Origin: Pseudomonas sp. HN11
Lineage (GTDB): Bacteria > Pseudomonadota > Gammaproteobacteria > Pseudomonadales > Pseudomonadaceae
Direction: 5' to 3'
Length of the DNA: 64,000 bases
NCBI RefSeq assembly: GCF_021390155.1
Contig: NZ_CP089985.1
Span: forward strand, 2,677,001-2,741,000
The notes beneath the pieces are model-generated. The model did not search any database, was not told the DNA's origin, and worked only from the letters and a program-made list of their open reading frames with translations. Positions 50,496 through 61,252 of the stretch are shown piece after piece. Numbering within the stretch: position 1 is the first letter of the stretch; each line of letters begins with the position of its first letter. Made by a program: the position numbers and the translations under genes.

Positions 50496-53400
50496 ACCTG
50501 TCGCGGCTGTTTATCCTTCGCCCGGTTGCCACCACGCTGAGCATGCTGGCCATTGTATTGGCCGGCATCATCTCGTACCGCTTGCTGCCCGTCTCGGCAT
50601 TGCCTCAGGTGGATTACCCGACCATCCGGGTGATGACCCTGTATCCCGGCGCCAGCCCGGACGTGATGACCAGCGCGGTCACCGCGCCGCTGGAACGCCA
50701 GTTCGGGCAAATGCCCGGTCTCACGCAGATGGCGTCCACCAGCTCCGGCGGTGCGTCGGTGCTGACCCTGCGCTTCAACCTCGACATCAACATGGATGTC
50801 GCCGAGCAGCAGGTGCAGGCCGCAATCAACGCCGCGACCAACCTGTTGCCCAAGGACCTGCCCGCGCCGCCGGTCTACAACAAGGTCAACCCGGCGGATA
50901 CCCCGGTGCTGACCCTGGCGATCACCTCCAAGACCATGTTGCTGCCCAAGCTCAATGATTTGGTCGACACGCGCATGGCGCAGAAAATCGCGCAGATCAG
51001 TGGCGTCGGCATGGTCAGCATCGCGGGCGGCCAACGCCAGGCGGTGCGCATCAAGGTCAACCCCGAGGCCCTGGCGGCCAACGGCCTGAACCTGTCGGAC
51101 GTGCGCACACTGATTGCCGCGTCCAACGTCAACCAGCCCAAAGGCAACTTCGACGGCCCTACCCGCGTGTCGATGCTTGATGCCAACGATCAGTTGGTAT
51201 CGCCTCAGCAATACGCCGAGTTGATCCTGGCCTACAACAATGGCGCGCCGCTGCGCCTCAAGGACGTCGCACAAATCGTCGACGGCGCCGAAAACGAACG
51301 CCTCGCCGCCTGGGCCAATGAAAACCAGGCCGTGCTGCTGAACATCCAGCGCCAGCCGGGGGCCAACGTGATCGAGGTGGTGGACCGCATCAAGGCGTTG
51401 CTGCCGAGCATCACCGACAACTTGCCGGCCGGCCTCGACGTGACGGTGCTCACCGACCGCACCCAGACCATCCGCGCCTCGGTGAAAGACGTTCAGCACG
51501 AACTGCTCATCGCCATCGCGCTGGTGGTGATGGTGACATTCCTGTTCCTGCGCCGGGTCAGCGCCACCATCATCCCCTCCATCGCCGTGCCACTGTCCCT
51601 GGTGGGTACCTTTGGCGTGATGTACCTGGCGGGGTTCTCCATCAACAACCTGACGCTGATGGCCTTGACCATCGCCACCGGCTTCGTGGTGGACGACGCC
51701 ATCGTGATGCTGGAGAACATTTCCCGTTACATCGAGGAAGGCGAGACCCCGCTGGCCGCTGCACTCAAGGGTGCCAAACAGATTGGCTTCACCCTGATTT
51801 CCCTGACCTTGTCGTTGATCGCGGTGTTGATTCCGCTGCTGTTCATGGCTGACGTAGTAGGGCGCCTGTTTCGTGAGTTTGCCATCACCCTGGCGGTGGC
51901 GATCCTGATTTCCCTGGTGGTGTCCCTGACCCTGACGCCAATGATGTGCGCGCGCCTGCTCAAACGTGAACCTAAGGAAGAAGAGCAGGGGCGTTTCTAC
52001 AAGGCCAGCGGCGCCTGGATCGATTGGTTGATTGCGCGTTACGGCAGCATGTTGCAGTGGGTACTCAAGCACCAGCCGCTGACCCTGCTGGTGGCCATCG
52101 CCACCCTGGGCCTGACCGTCTTCCTGTACGTGATCGTACCCAAGGGCTTCTTCCCGGTGCAGGATACTGGCGTGATCCAGGGCATTTCCGAAGCGCCGCA
52201 GTCGATTTCCTTTGCCGCCATGAGCCAGCGCCAACAGCAACTGGCGAAGATCATCCTGGCCGATCCCGCGGTGGAAAGCCTGTCTTCCTACATTGGTGTG
52301 GACGGCGACAACGCCACCCTCAACAGCGGGCGTTTGCTGATCAACCTCAAGGCCCACGGCCAGCGTGACCTGAGCGCGGCCGAGGTGATCACCCGTTTGC
52401 AGCCGGAAATCGACAAATTGGTGGGCATCCGTCTGTTCATGCAGCCGGTGCAGGATTTGACCATCGAAGACCGCGTCAGCCGCACCCAGTATCAATTCAG
52501 CATGTCCTCGCCGGACTCCGAGTTGCTGGCGTTGTGGAGTGAAAAACTGGTCCACGCGTTGAGCCAGTTGCCCGAACTCACCGACGTCGCCAGTGACCTG
52601 CAGGACAAGGGCTTGCAGGTGTACCTGGTGATCGACCGCGACGCGGCTTCGCGCCTGGGCGTCAGTGTTTCAACCATCACCGACGCACTGTATGACGCCT
52701 TCGGCCAGCGGCAGATTTCCACCATCTACACCCAGGCCAGCCAGTACCGCGTAGTGTTGCAGGCCCAGTCCGGCGAAACCCTTGGCCCGGAGGCGCTGAA
52801 TCAGATCCACGTGAAAACCACCGACGGCGGCCAGGTGCGGCTGTCCAGCCTGGCCCATGTGGAGCAGCGCCAGGCGCAGTTGGCGATTGCTCATATCGGT
52901 CAGTTCCCGGCGGTGATGATGTCGTTCAACCTGGCGCCCGGCGTGGCGCTGGGCAAAGGTGTGGAACTGATCAACCAGACCCAGAAAGACATCGGCATGC
53001 CGGTGGGCGTGCAGACTCAGTTTCAGGGCGCGGCCCAGGCCTTCGAAGCCTCGCTGTCGAGCACCTTGCTGCTGATCCTGGCGGCGGTGGTCACCATGTA
53101 CATCGTGCTCGGTGTGCTCTACGAGAGCTATATCCATCCGATCACCATCCTCTCGACATTGCCGTCGGCAGCGGTGGGGGCCTTGCTTGCCTTGCTGCTC
53201 AGTGGCAATGACCTGGGCATGATCGCGATCATCGGCATCATTTTGCTGATCGGTATTGTCAAGAAGAACGCGATCATGATGATCGACTTCGCCCTCGACG
53301 CCGAACGCAACCAGGGCCTCGACCCGCAAACCGCGATTTATCAGGCGGCGCTGCTGCGCTTCCGGCCGATCCTGATGACCACACTGGCCGCACTGTTCGG

Positions 53401-53593
53401 CGCGGTGCCGTTGATGCTCGCCACCGGTTCCGGTGCTGAATTGCGTCAGCCGCTGGGGCTGGTGATGGTGGGTGGCCTGCTGGTGAGCCAGGTGCTCACC
53501 CTGTTCACCACGCCGGTGATCTACCTGTATTTCGACCGCCTCGGCCGCCGCTGGTGCAAAGAGCCGCAAAGCCTGGAGCCGGTTGAGTCATGA
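50492..53593 (+). CDS. muxB: RND efflux permease MuxB (MdtB type)
   Basis: 1033 residues, twelve helices. Opening [20 protein letters not shown]; helix 4 with [20 protein letters not shown] (two relay Asp); the second half has [27 protein letters not shown] with the relay Lys. MdtB/MdtC-type systems use a mixed trimer of two different permeases, and muxB and muxC stand in that order. Translation is coupled at both ends by ATGA overlaps. Confidence 0.93.
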   Translation: MNLSRLFILRPVATTLSMLAIVLAGIISYRLLPVSALPQVDYPTIRVMTLYPGASPDVMTSAVTAPLERQFGQMPGLTQMASTSSGGASVLTLRFNLDINMDVAEQQVQAAINAATNLLPKDLPAPPVYNKVNPADTPVLTLAITSKTMLLPKLNDLVDTRMAQKIAQISGVGMVSIAGGQRQAVRIKVNPEALAANGLNLSDVRTLIAASNVNQPKGNFDGPTRVSMLDANDQLVSPQQYAELILAYNNGAPLRLKDVAQIVDGAENERLAAWANENQAVLLNIQRQPGANVIEVVDRIKALLPSITDNLPAGLDVTVLTDRTQTIRASVKDVQHELLIAIALVVMVTFLFLRRVSATIIPSIAVPLSLVGTFGVMYLAGFSINNLTLMALTIATGFVVDDAIVMLENISRYIEEGETPLAAALKGAKQIGFTLISLTLSLIAVLIPLLFMADVVGRLFREFAITLAVAILISLVVSLTLTPMMCARLLKREPKEEEQGRFYKASGAWIDWLIARYGSMLQWVLKHQPLTLLVAIATLGLTVFLYVIVPKGFFPVQDTGVIQGISEAPQSISFAAMSQRQQQLAKIILADPAVESLSSYIGVDGDNATLNSGRLLINLKAHGQRDLSAAEVITRLQPEIDKLVGIRLFMQPVQDLTIEDRVSRTQYQFSMSSPDSELLALWSEKLVHALSQLPELTDVASDLQDKGLQVYLVIDRDAASRLGVSVSTITDALYDAFGQRQISTIYTQASQYRVVLQAQSGETLGPEALNQIHVKTTDGGQVRLSSLAHVEQRQAQLAIAHIGQFPAVMMSFNLAPGVALGKGVELINQTQKDIGMPVGVQTQFQGAAQAFEASLSSTLLLILAAVVTMYIVLGVLYESYIHPITILSTLPSAAVGALLALLLSGNDLGMIAIIGIILLIGIVKKNAIMMIDFALDAERNQGLDPQTAIYQAALLRFRPILMTTLAALFGAVPLMLATGSGAELRQPLGLVMVGGLLVSQVLTLFTTPVIYLYFDRLGRRWCKEPQSLEPVES

Positions 53594-56500
53594 ACCTGTC
53601 CGGACCCTTCATCCGCCGGCCGGTCGCGACCATGCTGCTGAGCCTGGCGATCCTGTTGCTGGGCGGCGTGAGCTTCAACCTGTTGCCAGTGTCGCCGTTG
53701 CCGCAGATCGACTTCCCGGTGATCGTGGTGTCGGCCAGCTTGCCCGGCGCCAGTCCCGAGGTGATGGCGTCTACGGTGGCGACGCCGCTGGAGCGCTCGT
53801 TTGGCGCGATTGCCGGCATCACTACCATGAGCAGTTCATCGAGCCAGGGTTCCACGCGGGTGATCCTGGCGTTTGACTCCGACCGTGATATCAACGGCGC
53901 GGCGCGGGAAGTGCAAGCAGCGATCAACGCCTCGCGTAACCTGCTGCCCAGCGGCATGCGCAGCATGCCGACCTACAAGAAGATCAACCCGTCCCAGGCG
54001 CCGATCATGGTGCTGTCGCTGACCTCGGACCTGTTGCAAAAAGGCCAGCTGTACGACTTGGCCTCGACCATCCTGTCGCAAAGCCTGTCCCAGGTGCCCG
54101 GCGTCGGTGAAGTGCAGATCGGCGGCAGCTCCCTGCCGGCGGTACGCATCGAACTGGAACCCAAGGCCCTCGACCAGTACGGCGTGGCCCTGGACGATGT
54201 ACGCAACACCATCGCCAACGCCAACCAACGTCGGCCCAAAGGGTCCCTGGAGGACAGCCAGCGCAATTGGCAGATCCAGGCCAATGACCAGTTGGAAAAA
54301 GCCAAGGACTACGAGCCGCTGCTGATCCGCTACCAGAACGGCGCGGCGCTGCGCCTGGGTGATGTGGCGAAAATCAGCGACGGTGTGGAAGACCGCTACA
54401 ACAGTGGCTTCTTCAACAATGAGCCGGCGGTGCTGCTGGTGATCAACCGCCAGTCCGGCGCCAACATCATCGAGACCGTCCGGCAGATAAAGGCGCAGTT
54501 GCCGGCGTTGCAGGCTGTGCTGCCGTCCAGCGTCAAGTTGAGCCTGGCGATGGACCGCTCGCCAGTGATTACCGCCACCTTGCACGAAGCCGAGATGACC
54601 TTGCTGATTGCCGTAGGGCTGGTGATCCTGGTGGTGTACCTGTTCCTGGGTAACTTCCGTGCCTCGCTGATTCCGACCCTGGCGGTGCCGGTGTCGCTGG
54701 TGGGCACCTTTGCGGTGATGTACTTGTACGGGTTCTCGCTGAATAATTTTTCGTTGATGGCGTTGATCCTGGCCACTGGCCTGGTGGTGGACGATGCCAT
54801 CGTGGTGCTGGAGAACATTTCCCGGCATATCGACGAAGGTGTGCCGCCGATGAAAGCCGCTTACCTGGGCGCCCAGGAAGTCGGCTTTACCTTGCTGTCG
54901 ATGAACGTGTCGCTGGTGGCGGTGTTCCTGTCCATCCTGTTTATGGGGGGGATTGTCGCCAACCTGTTTCGCGAATTTTCCATCACCTTGTCGGCGGCGA
55001 TCATTGTGTCGCTGATTGTGTCGCTGACCCTGACCCCCATGCTCTGCGCGCGCTGGCTCAAGCCGCATGTCAAGGGCCGGATGACCGGTTTGCAGCGCTG
55101 GAGCCAGAAGGTCAACGACCGCATGGTCGCCGGCTACGCCACCAGCCTGGACTGGGTGTTGCGCCATCGTCGCCTGACCTTGCTCAGCCTGTTGCTGACC
55201 ATCGGCATGAACGTGGCATTGTACGTGGTGGTGCCGAAAACCTTCATGCCGCAGCAAGACACCGGCCAGTTGATCGGGTTTGTGCGCGGTGATGACGGGC
55301 TGTCGTTCAGCGTGATGCAACCAAAAATGGAAACATTCCGCAAGGCGGTGCTCAAGGATCCGGCGGTGCTCAGCGTGGCCGGCTTCATCGGCGGCAACAA
55401 CGGCACCAACAATGCGGTGATGCTGGTGCGCTTGAAGCCCATCAGTGAGCGCAAGATTTCCGCCCAAGCGGTGATCGAGCGTTTGCGCAAGGACGTGCCA
55501 CTGGTGCCGGGCGGGCGGCTGTTCCTGATGGCCGATCAGGACCTGCAATTTGGCGGTAGCCGCGACCAGACCAGCGCACAGTATTCCTACATCCTGCAAA
55601 GCGGCGACCTGGCGGCATTGCGCCTGTGGTATCCGAAAGTAGTGGCTGCATTACGCGAGCTGCCCGAACTCACCGCCATCGACGCCCGCGAAGGCCGGGG
55701 CGCGGCGCAGGTCACGCTGATTGTGGACCGCGACCAGGCCAAGCGCCTGGGCATCGATATGGACATGGTCACCTCGGTGCTCAACAACGCCTACAGCCAA
55801 CGGCAGATCTCCACCATCTACGACAGCCTCAACCAATACCAGGTGGTGATGGAGGTCAACCCCAAATATGCCCAGGACCCGATCACCCTCAACCAGATGC
55901 AGGTGATCACCGCCGATGGTGCCCGGGTGCCGTTGTCGACGATTGCTCATTATGAGAACAGCCTGGCCGACGACCGCGTCAGCCACGAAGGCCAGTTTGC
56001 CTCGGAAAACATCGCCTTCGACATGGCGCCCGGCGTGACAGTGGAGCAGGGCACAGCCGCCATTGAGCGGGCGATTGCCAAGGTCGGGCTGCCGGAAGAC
56101 GTGATCGCCAAGATGGCCGGCACCGCCGATGCTTTCGCGGCCACGCAGAAGGGGCAGCCGTTCATGATCCTCGGCGCGTTGGTGGCGGTGTACCTGGTGT
56201 TGGGCATTCTGTATGAAAGCTATATTCACCCTCTGACCATCCTTTCGACCTTGCCATCGGCCGGTGTCGGCGCGATGCTCGCGATTTACCTGACGGGGGG
56301 CGAGTTCAGCCTGATTTCCTTGCTGGGCCTGTTCCTGCTGATCGGGGTGGTGAAGAAAAACGCGATTCTGATGATCGACCTGGCTTTGCAACTGGAGCGC
56401 CACGACGGCCTGGGCCCGCTGGAATCGATTCGCAGTGCCTGTCTGCTGCGTTTGCGGCCGATCCTGATGACCACCCTGGCGGCCATCCTCGGCGCTTTGC

Positions 56501-56697
56501 CGTTGCTGTTGGGCGCTGGCGACGGCGCAGAAATGCGCCGCCCCCTGGGCCTGACGATTATCGGCGGCCTGGTGTTCAGCCAGATCCTGACGCTTTACAC
56601 CACCCCGGTGGTTTACCTCTATCTCGACCGCGCGCGCCATCGCTTCAACGCTTGGCGCGGCGTGCGTACCGATGCTGCCCTGGACACTGCGCTATGA
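53590..56697 (+). CDS. muxC: RND efflux permease MuxC (MdtC type)
   Basis: 1035 residues, paralogue of MuxB. Opening [20 protein letters not shown]; relay Asp pair in [20 protein letters not shown]; second half [30 protein letters not shown]. With MuxB it forms the inner-membrane pump; in the E. coli MdtBC pair the two subunits are not equal, one mainly carrying protons and one substrate. Overlaps muxB and opmB by ATGA. Confidence 0.93.
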   Translation: MNLSGPFIRRPVATMLLSLAILLLGGVSFNLLPVSPLPQIDFPVIVVSASLPGASPEVMASTVATPLERSFGAIAGITTMSSSSSQGSTRVILAFDSDRDINGAAREVQAAINASRNLLPSGMRSMPTYKKINPSQAPIMVLSLTSDLLQKGQLYDLASTILSQSLSQVPGVGEVQIGGSSLPAVRIELEPKALDQYGVALDDVRNTIANANQRRPKGSLEDSQRNWQIQANDQLEKAKDYEPLLIRYQNGAALRLGDVAKISDGVEDRYNSGFFNNEPAVLLVINRQSGANIIETVRQIKAQLPALQAVLPSSVKLSLAMDRSPVITATLHEAEMTLLIAVGLVILVVYLFLGNFRASLIPTLAVPVSLVGTFAVMYLYGFSLNNFSLMALILATGLVVDDAIVVLENISRHIDEGVPPMKAAYLGAQEVGFTLLSMNVSLVAVFLSILFMGGIVANLFREFSITLSAAIIVSLIVSLTLTPMLCARWLKPHVKGRMTGLQRWSQKVNDRMVAGYATSLDWVLRHRRLTLLSLLLTIGMNVALYVVVPKTFMPQQDTGQLIGFVRGDDGLSFSVMQPKMETFRKAVLKDPAVLSVAGFIGGNNGTNNAVMLVRLKPISERKISAQAVIERLRKDVPLVPGGRLFLMADQDLQFGGSRDQTSAQYSYILQSGDLAALRLWYPKVVAALRELPELTAIDAREGRGAAQVTLIVDRDQAKRLGIDMDMVTSVLNNAYSQRQISTIYDSLNQYQVVMEVNPKYAQDPITLNQMQVITADGARVPLSTIAHYENSLADDRVSHEGQFASENIAFDMAPGVTVEQGTAAIERAIAKVGLPEDVIAKMAGTADAFAATQKGQPFMILGALVAVYLVLGILYESYIHPLTILSTLPSAGVGAMLAIYLTGGEFSLISLLGLFLLIGVVKKNAILMIDLALQLERHDGLGPLESIRSACLLRLRPILMTTLAAILGALPLLLGAGDGAEMRRPLGLTIIGGLVFSQILTLYTTPVVYLYLDRARHRFNAWRGVRTDAALDTAL

Positions 56698-58163
56698 CCG
56701 ATTCAACCTTTGCCCGATTGGCCCTGTTCCGGGGCTCCCGTGTGGCGAGCCTGGTGCTGTGCGGCGTGCTGCTCAGCGCCTGCGCCGTCGGCCCTGACTA
56801 CAAACGCCCGGACGTCGTGGAGCCTGCGCAATTCAAGGAAGCCCAGGGCTGGCGTCAAGCCACCCCCAGCGACTCGCTGGCACGTGGCGCCTGGTGGGAG
56901 CTGTACGGCGACCGTCAGTTGAACGATCTGGTGCTGCGTCTGAACAACTCCAACCAGACCGTGGCCCAGGCCGAAGCGCGCTTTCGTCAGGCCAAGGCAC
57001 TGGTGCGCAGTTCCCGGGGCGCGTTTTATCCTACCGTCGACGTGAGTGCCGGGAAAACCCGCGCGAGCCAGGGCACCGGTAGCAGCAGCGCGAGCCTGAG
57101 CAGTTCAAGCAGCGGCATCCGCGACACCCTCAACGCGCAGTTGGGTGTGAGCTGGGAGGCGGATATCTGGGGCAAATTGCGCCGTGGCCTGGAAGCCAAC
57201 GAAGCCAGCGCCGAAGCCAGCTCGGCGGACCTGGCGGCGATGCGCCTGAGCCAACAGTCGGAACTGGTGCAAAGCTACCTGCAATTACGTGTCATGGATG
57301 AACAGACACGTTTGTTGCAAGCCACGCTGGAAACCTACCAACGCTCCCTGCAAATGACTCAGAACCAGTACCGCGCCGGTGTCTCCGGCAAAGATGCGGT
57401 GGCCCAGGCGCAAACCCAGCTCAAGACCACCCAGGCCAGCCTGATCGACCTGATCTGGCAACGCGCCCAGCTGGAAAACGCGATCGCGGTATTGATCGGC
57501 GAGGCGCCGGCCAACTTCAACCTGGCCGTAAGCAAGGACATCCCGGCGCTGCCGCAGATTCCGCTGAGCCTGCCGTCGCAACTGCTGGAACGCCGTCCGG
57601 ATATCGCCTCGGCCGAACGCTCGGTGATCGCTGCCAACGCCAATATCGGCGTGGCCAAGGCCGCCTACTATCCGGACCTGAGCTTGAGCCTGCAGGGTGG
57701 TTACTCCAGCAGCACCTACGCCGACTGGATCAGCCTGCCAAATCGCTTCTGGTCGGTGGGGCCGAAACTGGCGATGACCCTGTTTGACGGGGGCCAGCGT
57801 TCGGCGGAAGTCGACCGCACCGTGGCCAGCTATGACGAGACCGTCGCCAAATACCGCCAGACCGTGCTGGATGGTTTTCGCGAAGTGGAAAACTACATGG
57901 TGCAGCTCAAGGTGCTGGAAGACGAAGCGGTGGTCAGCAATGAAGCGCTGGACGCTGCCCGTGAGTCGTTGCGCCTAACCCAGAACCAGTACAAGGCGGG
58001 TCTGATCGCCTATCTGGACGTGGTCACCACACAAGCCACAGCCCTGAATAACGAACGTACGGTATTGACCTTGTTGCAGACGCGCCTGGTGGCCAGTGTG
58101 CAATTGATCGCGGCATTGGGCGGTGGTTGGGACGGGCAGACGCCGATTGCCGACAAAAATTAA
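56694..58163 (+). CDS. opmB: Outer-membrane efflux channel OpmB
   Basis: 489 residues, OprM/NodT family. Lipoprotein signal (VASLVLCGVLLSAC, Cys acylated), then the typical AVGPDYKRPDV. Two TolC repeats follow, with SWEADIWGKLRRGLEANEAS and LLERRPDIASAERSVIAANANIGVAKAAYYPDLSL in the middle and GLIAYLDVVTTQATALNNER near the end. It gives the MuxABC pump its outer-membrane exit. The ATG overlaps the muxC stop (ATGA). No clear terminator is seen after it. Confidence 0.93.
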   Translation: MTDSTFARLALFRGSRVASLVLCGVLLSACAVGPDYKRPDVVEPAQFKEAQGWRQATPSDSLARGAWWELYGDRQLNDLVLRLNNSNQTVAQAEARFRQAKALVRSSRGAFYPTVDVSAGKTRASQGTGSSSASLSSSSSGIRDTLNAQLGVSWEADIWGKLRRGLEANEASAEASSADLAAMRLSQQSELVQSYLQLRVMDEQTRLLQATLETYQRSLQMTQNQYRAGVSGKDAVAQAQTQLKTTQASLIDLIWQRAQLENAIAVLIGEAPANFNLAVSKDIPALPQIPLSLPSQLLERRPDIASAERSVIAANANIGVAKAAYYPDLSLSLQGGYSSSTYADWISLPNRFWSVGPKLAMTLFDGGQRSAEVDRTVASYDETVAKYRQTVLDGFREVENYMVQLKVLEDEAVVSNEALDAARESLRLTQNQYKAGLIAYLDVVTTQATALNNERTVLTLLQTRLVASVQLIAALGGGWDGQTPIADKN

Positions 58164-58318
58164 AGATGAACCCGCATACATTTGGGCCCAACCAACCCAC
58201 AGATACGAGTCGTTATTTAGTCATGCAATTGGCGTCAAAATGCCACTAATGGCCCTCTGATAATTAATCAACTGTTCAAGAATTATTCTCGCTACAATCG
58301 CCCGCTTTGCCACTTGGC

Positions 58319-58337
58319 ACGGGCCTCTCGGGCCCGT
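58319..58337 (+). promoter_or_regulatory. Hairpin in the leader of the MHYT-GGDEF-EAL gene
   Basis: ACGGGCC (58319-58325), loop TCTCG, GGCCCGT (58331-58337): a perfect 7-bp stem ending 17 bases before the ATG, just before the ribosome site (GAGAAG). It could be an attenuator or affect mRNA stability; no T-run follows. Confidence 0.45.
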
Positions 58338-58354
58338 TGCGCACGAGAAGTCCC

Positions 58355-60451
58355 ATGCTCATCGGTAGTTATTCCCCCTCACTGGTCGTGATCTCGTTGG
58401 TCGTCGCGATCCTGGCTTCCTACACCGCACTGGATCTTTCCGGTCGCATCGCTACCGCCAAAGGCCGCGCGGTTTATTTATGGATCGCCGGCGGCGCCAT
58501 GGCGATGGGCGTGGGAGTGTGGTCGATGCACTTTATCGGCATGCTGGCGCTGCGCTTGCCGTTTGCACTGGGCTTCGACCTGGGTATCACTGCGCTGTCG
58601 TTGTTGATCGCGGTGTTGTCCAGTGGCTTTGCCTTGTGGCTGATCAGCCAGCCGCGTTTGCCTGCCTGGCAGCTGGCGTTTGGCGCGCTGGTCATGGGCA
58701 GCGGCATCGCGTGCATGCACTACACCGGCATGGCCGCGATGCGCATGACGCCAGGTATCGACTACGACCCCACCTTGTTCGGCGCTTCATTGCTGATTGC
58801 CGTCGCGGCGTCCGGCGCTGCACTGTGGATCGCTCACAATCTGCGCCGCAACATGCCTTACGTACGCCTGGCGCGGAGCGGGGCGGCGGTGGTGATGGGA
58901 TTCGCCATCGTCGGCATGCATTACACCGGGATGGCCGCAGCACGTTTTGCCGATGACAGCTTCTGCGGTGCCGCGTTGAATGGCTTGAGCGGCAAAGGCC
59001 TGGACAATCTGGTGCTGGTCACGACCCTCGCTGTGCTGGCCATTGCCTTGCTTACCTCGTTGCTCGACGCACGCCTGGAAGCACGCACTGCCGTGCTGGC
59101 CGACTCCCTGACCCTGGCCAACCAGGAACTGACCCACTTGGCCCTGCACGACATGCTTACCGGCCTGCCCAATCGCACCTTGCTGGCCGATCGCATTCAA
59201 CAGGCCATGCAAGCCGTGAAAGAGCAGGGCAGTTGCTTCGCGCTGATGTTTATCGACCTTGACGGCTTCAAGCCGGTCAACGATGCCTTTGGCCATCACA
59301 TGGGTGACCAGTTGTTGCGCGAAGTCGGCTTGCGCCTGCGCGAAGACTTGCGCAGCCAGGACACCTTGGCGCGTATCGGCGGCGATGAGTTTGTGTTGCT
59401 GGTGCAACTGACCCAGCCGGACGATGCCCTTGGCCTTGCCGAACGCCAGGTGAACCTGATCAACCGAGCGTTCCAGGTGGCCGAGCATGAGCTGAAGATC
59501 TCCGCCAGTGTCGGCATTGCAATGTTTCCGGGCAACGGTAGCAACCCTCAGGAACTGTTGATGAACGCCGACGCCGCGATGTATCACGCCAAGGGCATGG
59601 GCAAGAACGGCTACAGCTTCTTTGACGTGTCAATGAACACCAACGCGCGCAAGCAATTACAGCTGTTGCAGGATTTGCGCAATGCTGTAGAGCAGGCGCA
59701 ATTTCGCCTGTACTACCAACCCAAGTTCGACGCGATCAGCGGTATTCCGATCGGTGCCGAAGCCCTGCTGCGCTGGGAACATCCGCAACAAGGTCTGCTG
59801 CTGCCGGCGATGTTTATCGAGCTGGCGGAAAAGACCGGCCTGATCATTCCAATCGGTGAGTGGGTGCTCAACGAAGCCTGTCGCCAAATGAGCCTGTGGT
59901 ACGCCCAGGGCTACGAAGACTGGCGCATTGCCGTGAACCTGTCGGCATTGCAGTTCTGCCACGCCGGGTTGGTCAAGAGCGTGGCCGCGGCCCTCGAGCG
60001 GCACCGGTTACCGGCCAATAACCTGACCCTGGAAATCACCGAAACCACCGCCATGAGCGACGCCGATGCGAGCATGACAGTGTTGCAACAGCTGTCGGAC
60101 ATGGGCGTTGACTTGTCCATCGACGACTTCGGCACCGGTTATTCCAGCCTGATGTACCTCAAGCGCCTGCCGGCCAACGAACTGAAGATCGACCGGGGTT
60201 TTGTGCGCGACCTGGAACACGACGGCGACGATGCCGCCATCGTCTCGGCCATTGTCGCCCTTGGCCAGGCCTTAGGGTTGCGGATTGTTGCCGAAGGTGT
60301 CGAGACCGATGTACAGCAGAGTTTCCTGACACGGTTGGGGTGTAATTCCTTGCAGGGGTATCTGCTGGGCCACCCGTTGCCGGCGGAGGGCTTCATGGCG
60401 GATATCCAGCGCGGGGAAGAGGCCGTTGCGCCTGACAAAAGCCGTGCATGA
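58355..60451 (+). CDS. MHYT-GGDEF-EAL c-di-GMP turnover protein (MucR-like)
   Basis: 698 residues. An N-terminal MHYT sensor with seven helices carries three motifs: VWSMHFIGM, ACMHYTGM and VGMHYTGM, thought to bind copper and sense O2, CO or NO. A GGDEF domain (LTGLPNRTLLADRI; active motif GGDEF at 342-346) and an EAL domain (EALLRWEH at 469; ITETTAM; DDFGTGYSSL; KIDRGFV; EGVET) follow, both with intact catalytic residues. It can both make and break c-di-GMP. Same plan and size as P. aeruginosa MucR, which controls alginate and biofilm dispersal, but NbdA-type relatives exist, so no symbol is given. Confidence 0.93.
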   Translation: MLIGSYSPSLVVISLVVAILASYTALDLSGRIATAKGRAVYLWIAGGAMAMGVGVWSMHFIGMLALRLPFALGFDLGITALSLLIAVLSSGFALWLISQPRLPAWQLAFGALVMGSGIACMHYTGMAAMRMTPGIDYDPTLFGASLLIAVAASGAALWIAHNLRRNMPYVRLARSGAAVVMGFAIVGMHYTGMAAARFADDSFCGAALNGLSGKGLDNLVLVTTLAVLAIALLTSLLDARLEARTAVLADSLTLANQELTHLALHDMLTGLPNRTLLADRIQQAMQAVKEQGSCFALMFIDLDGFKPVNDAFGHHMGDQLLREVGLRLREDLRSQDTLARIGGDEFVLLVQLTQPDDALGLAERQVNLINRAFQVAEHELKISASVGIAMFPGNGSNPQELLMNADAAMYHAKGMGKNGYSFFDVSMNTNARKQLQLLQDLRNAVEQAQFRLYYQPKFDAISGIPIGAEALLRWEHPQQGLLLPAMFIELAEKTGLIIPIGEWVLNEACRQMSLWYAQGYEDWRIAVNLSALQFCHAGLVKSVAAALERHRLPANNLTLEITETTAMSDADASMTVLQQLSDMGVDLSIDDFGTGYSSLMYLKRLPANELKIDRGFVRDLEHDGDDAAIVSAIVALGQALGLRIVAEGVETDVQQSFLTRLGCNSLQGYLLGHPLPAEGFMADIQRGEEAVAPDKSRA

Positions 60452-60505
60452 CGGGTATTCTTGGATTCAACCCTAAACATCAGGTTGAATCAGGAGATCG
60501 CACGC

Positions 60506-61252
60506 ATGGACAAAGTCGTCATCATTACCGGGGGTAGCCGTGGGATTGGCGCCGAGACGGCCTTGCTGGCCGCTCGCGAGGGTTATCGCATCTGCATTAA
60601 CTACCAATCTGACGAACACGCAGCCCATGGCGTGCTTGAACAAGTGCGCGGCTTGGGCGCCCAGGCGATTGCAGTTCGCGCCGATGTCAGCAGCGAGGAT
60701 GAGGTGATCGCCTTGTTCAATCGAGTGGATGCCGAACTGGGTCGTGTCACGGCACTGGTCAATAATGCCGGCACCGTTGGACATAAGTCGCGGGTCGATG
60801 AAATGTCCGAATTTCGTCTCCTGAAAATCATGAAAACCAACGTGCTCGGCCCGATCCTGTGCGCCAAGCACGCGGTGCTGCGCATGTCGCCCAGGCATGG
60901 CGGGCAGGGCGGTAGCATCGTCAATGTGTCGTCGGTGGCGGCGCGCTTGGGTTCGCCTGGTGAGTACGTCGACTACGCGGCCTCCAAAGGCGCGCTCGAC
61001 ACTTTCACCATTGGTCTGTCGAAAGAAGTCGCCGGTGAAGGTATCCGTGTGAACGCCGTTCGACCAGGCTACATTTTCACCGACTTTCACGCCTTGAGCG
61101 GCGACCCGGACCGCGTCAGCAAGCTGGAATCCGGTATTCCCATGGCCCGAGGCGGGCGCCCCGATGAAGTGGCCGAGGCGATCATCTGGTTGCTGTCGGA
61201 TAAAGCTTCATACGCCACCGGTACCTTCTTGGATTTGGGCGGAGGTCGCTAG
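60506..61252 (+). CDS. Short-chain dehydrogenase/reductase
   Basis: 248 residues, classical SDR. Cofactor motif VVIITGGSRGIGAETALLAA, LVNNAGTVG, catalytic Ser in SIVNVSSVAARLGSP, then YVDYAASKGALDTF (Tyr and Lys), and VNAVRPGYIFTDFH. The NYQSDEHAA after strand 2 fits NADPH preference. The substrate is unknown; many relatives are called sugar or 3-oxoacyl reductases without proof. AGGAG lies before ATG 60506. It overlaps the convergent MocR gene by 4 bases. Confidence 0.9.
   Translation: MDKVVIITGGSRGIGAETALLAAREGYRICINYQSDEHAAHGVLEQVRGLGAQAIAVRADVSSEDEVIALFNRVDAELGRVTALVNNAGTVGHKSRVDEMSEFRLLKIMKTNVLGPILCAKHAVLRMSPRHGGQGGSIVNVSSVAARLGSPGEYVDYAASKGALDTFTIGLSKEVAGEGIRVNAVRPGYIFTDFHALSGDPDRVSKLESGIPMARGGRPDEVAEAIIWLLSDKASYATGTFLDLGGGR

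Noticed and set aside
50225..52555. Very long antisense open frame (over 700 codons) opposite muxA/muxB
   Set aside because: Its composition (His, Gln and Arg rich, no domain) is that of a GC-skew shadow of the real RND genes; the sense frames have complete family motifs. The same holds for antisense frames at 6003-7502, 18499-20394, 53836-55599 and 32003-33475.
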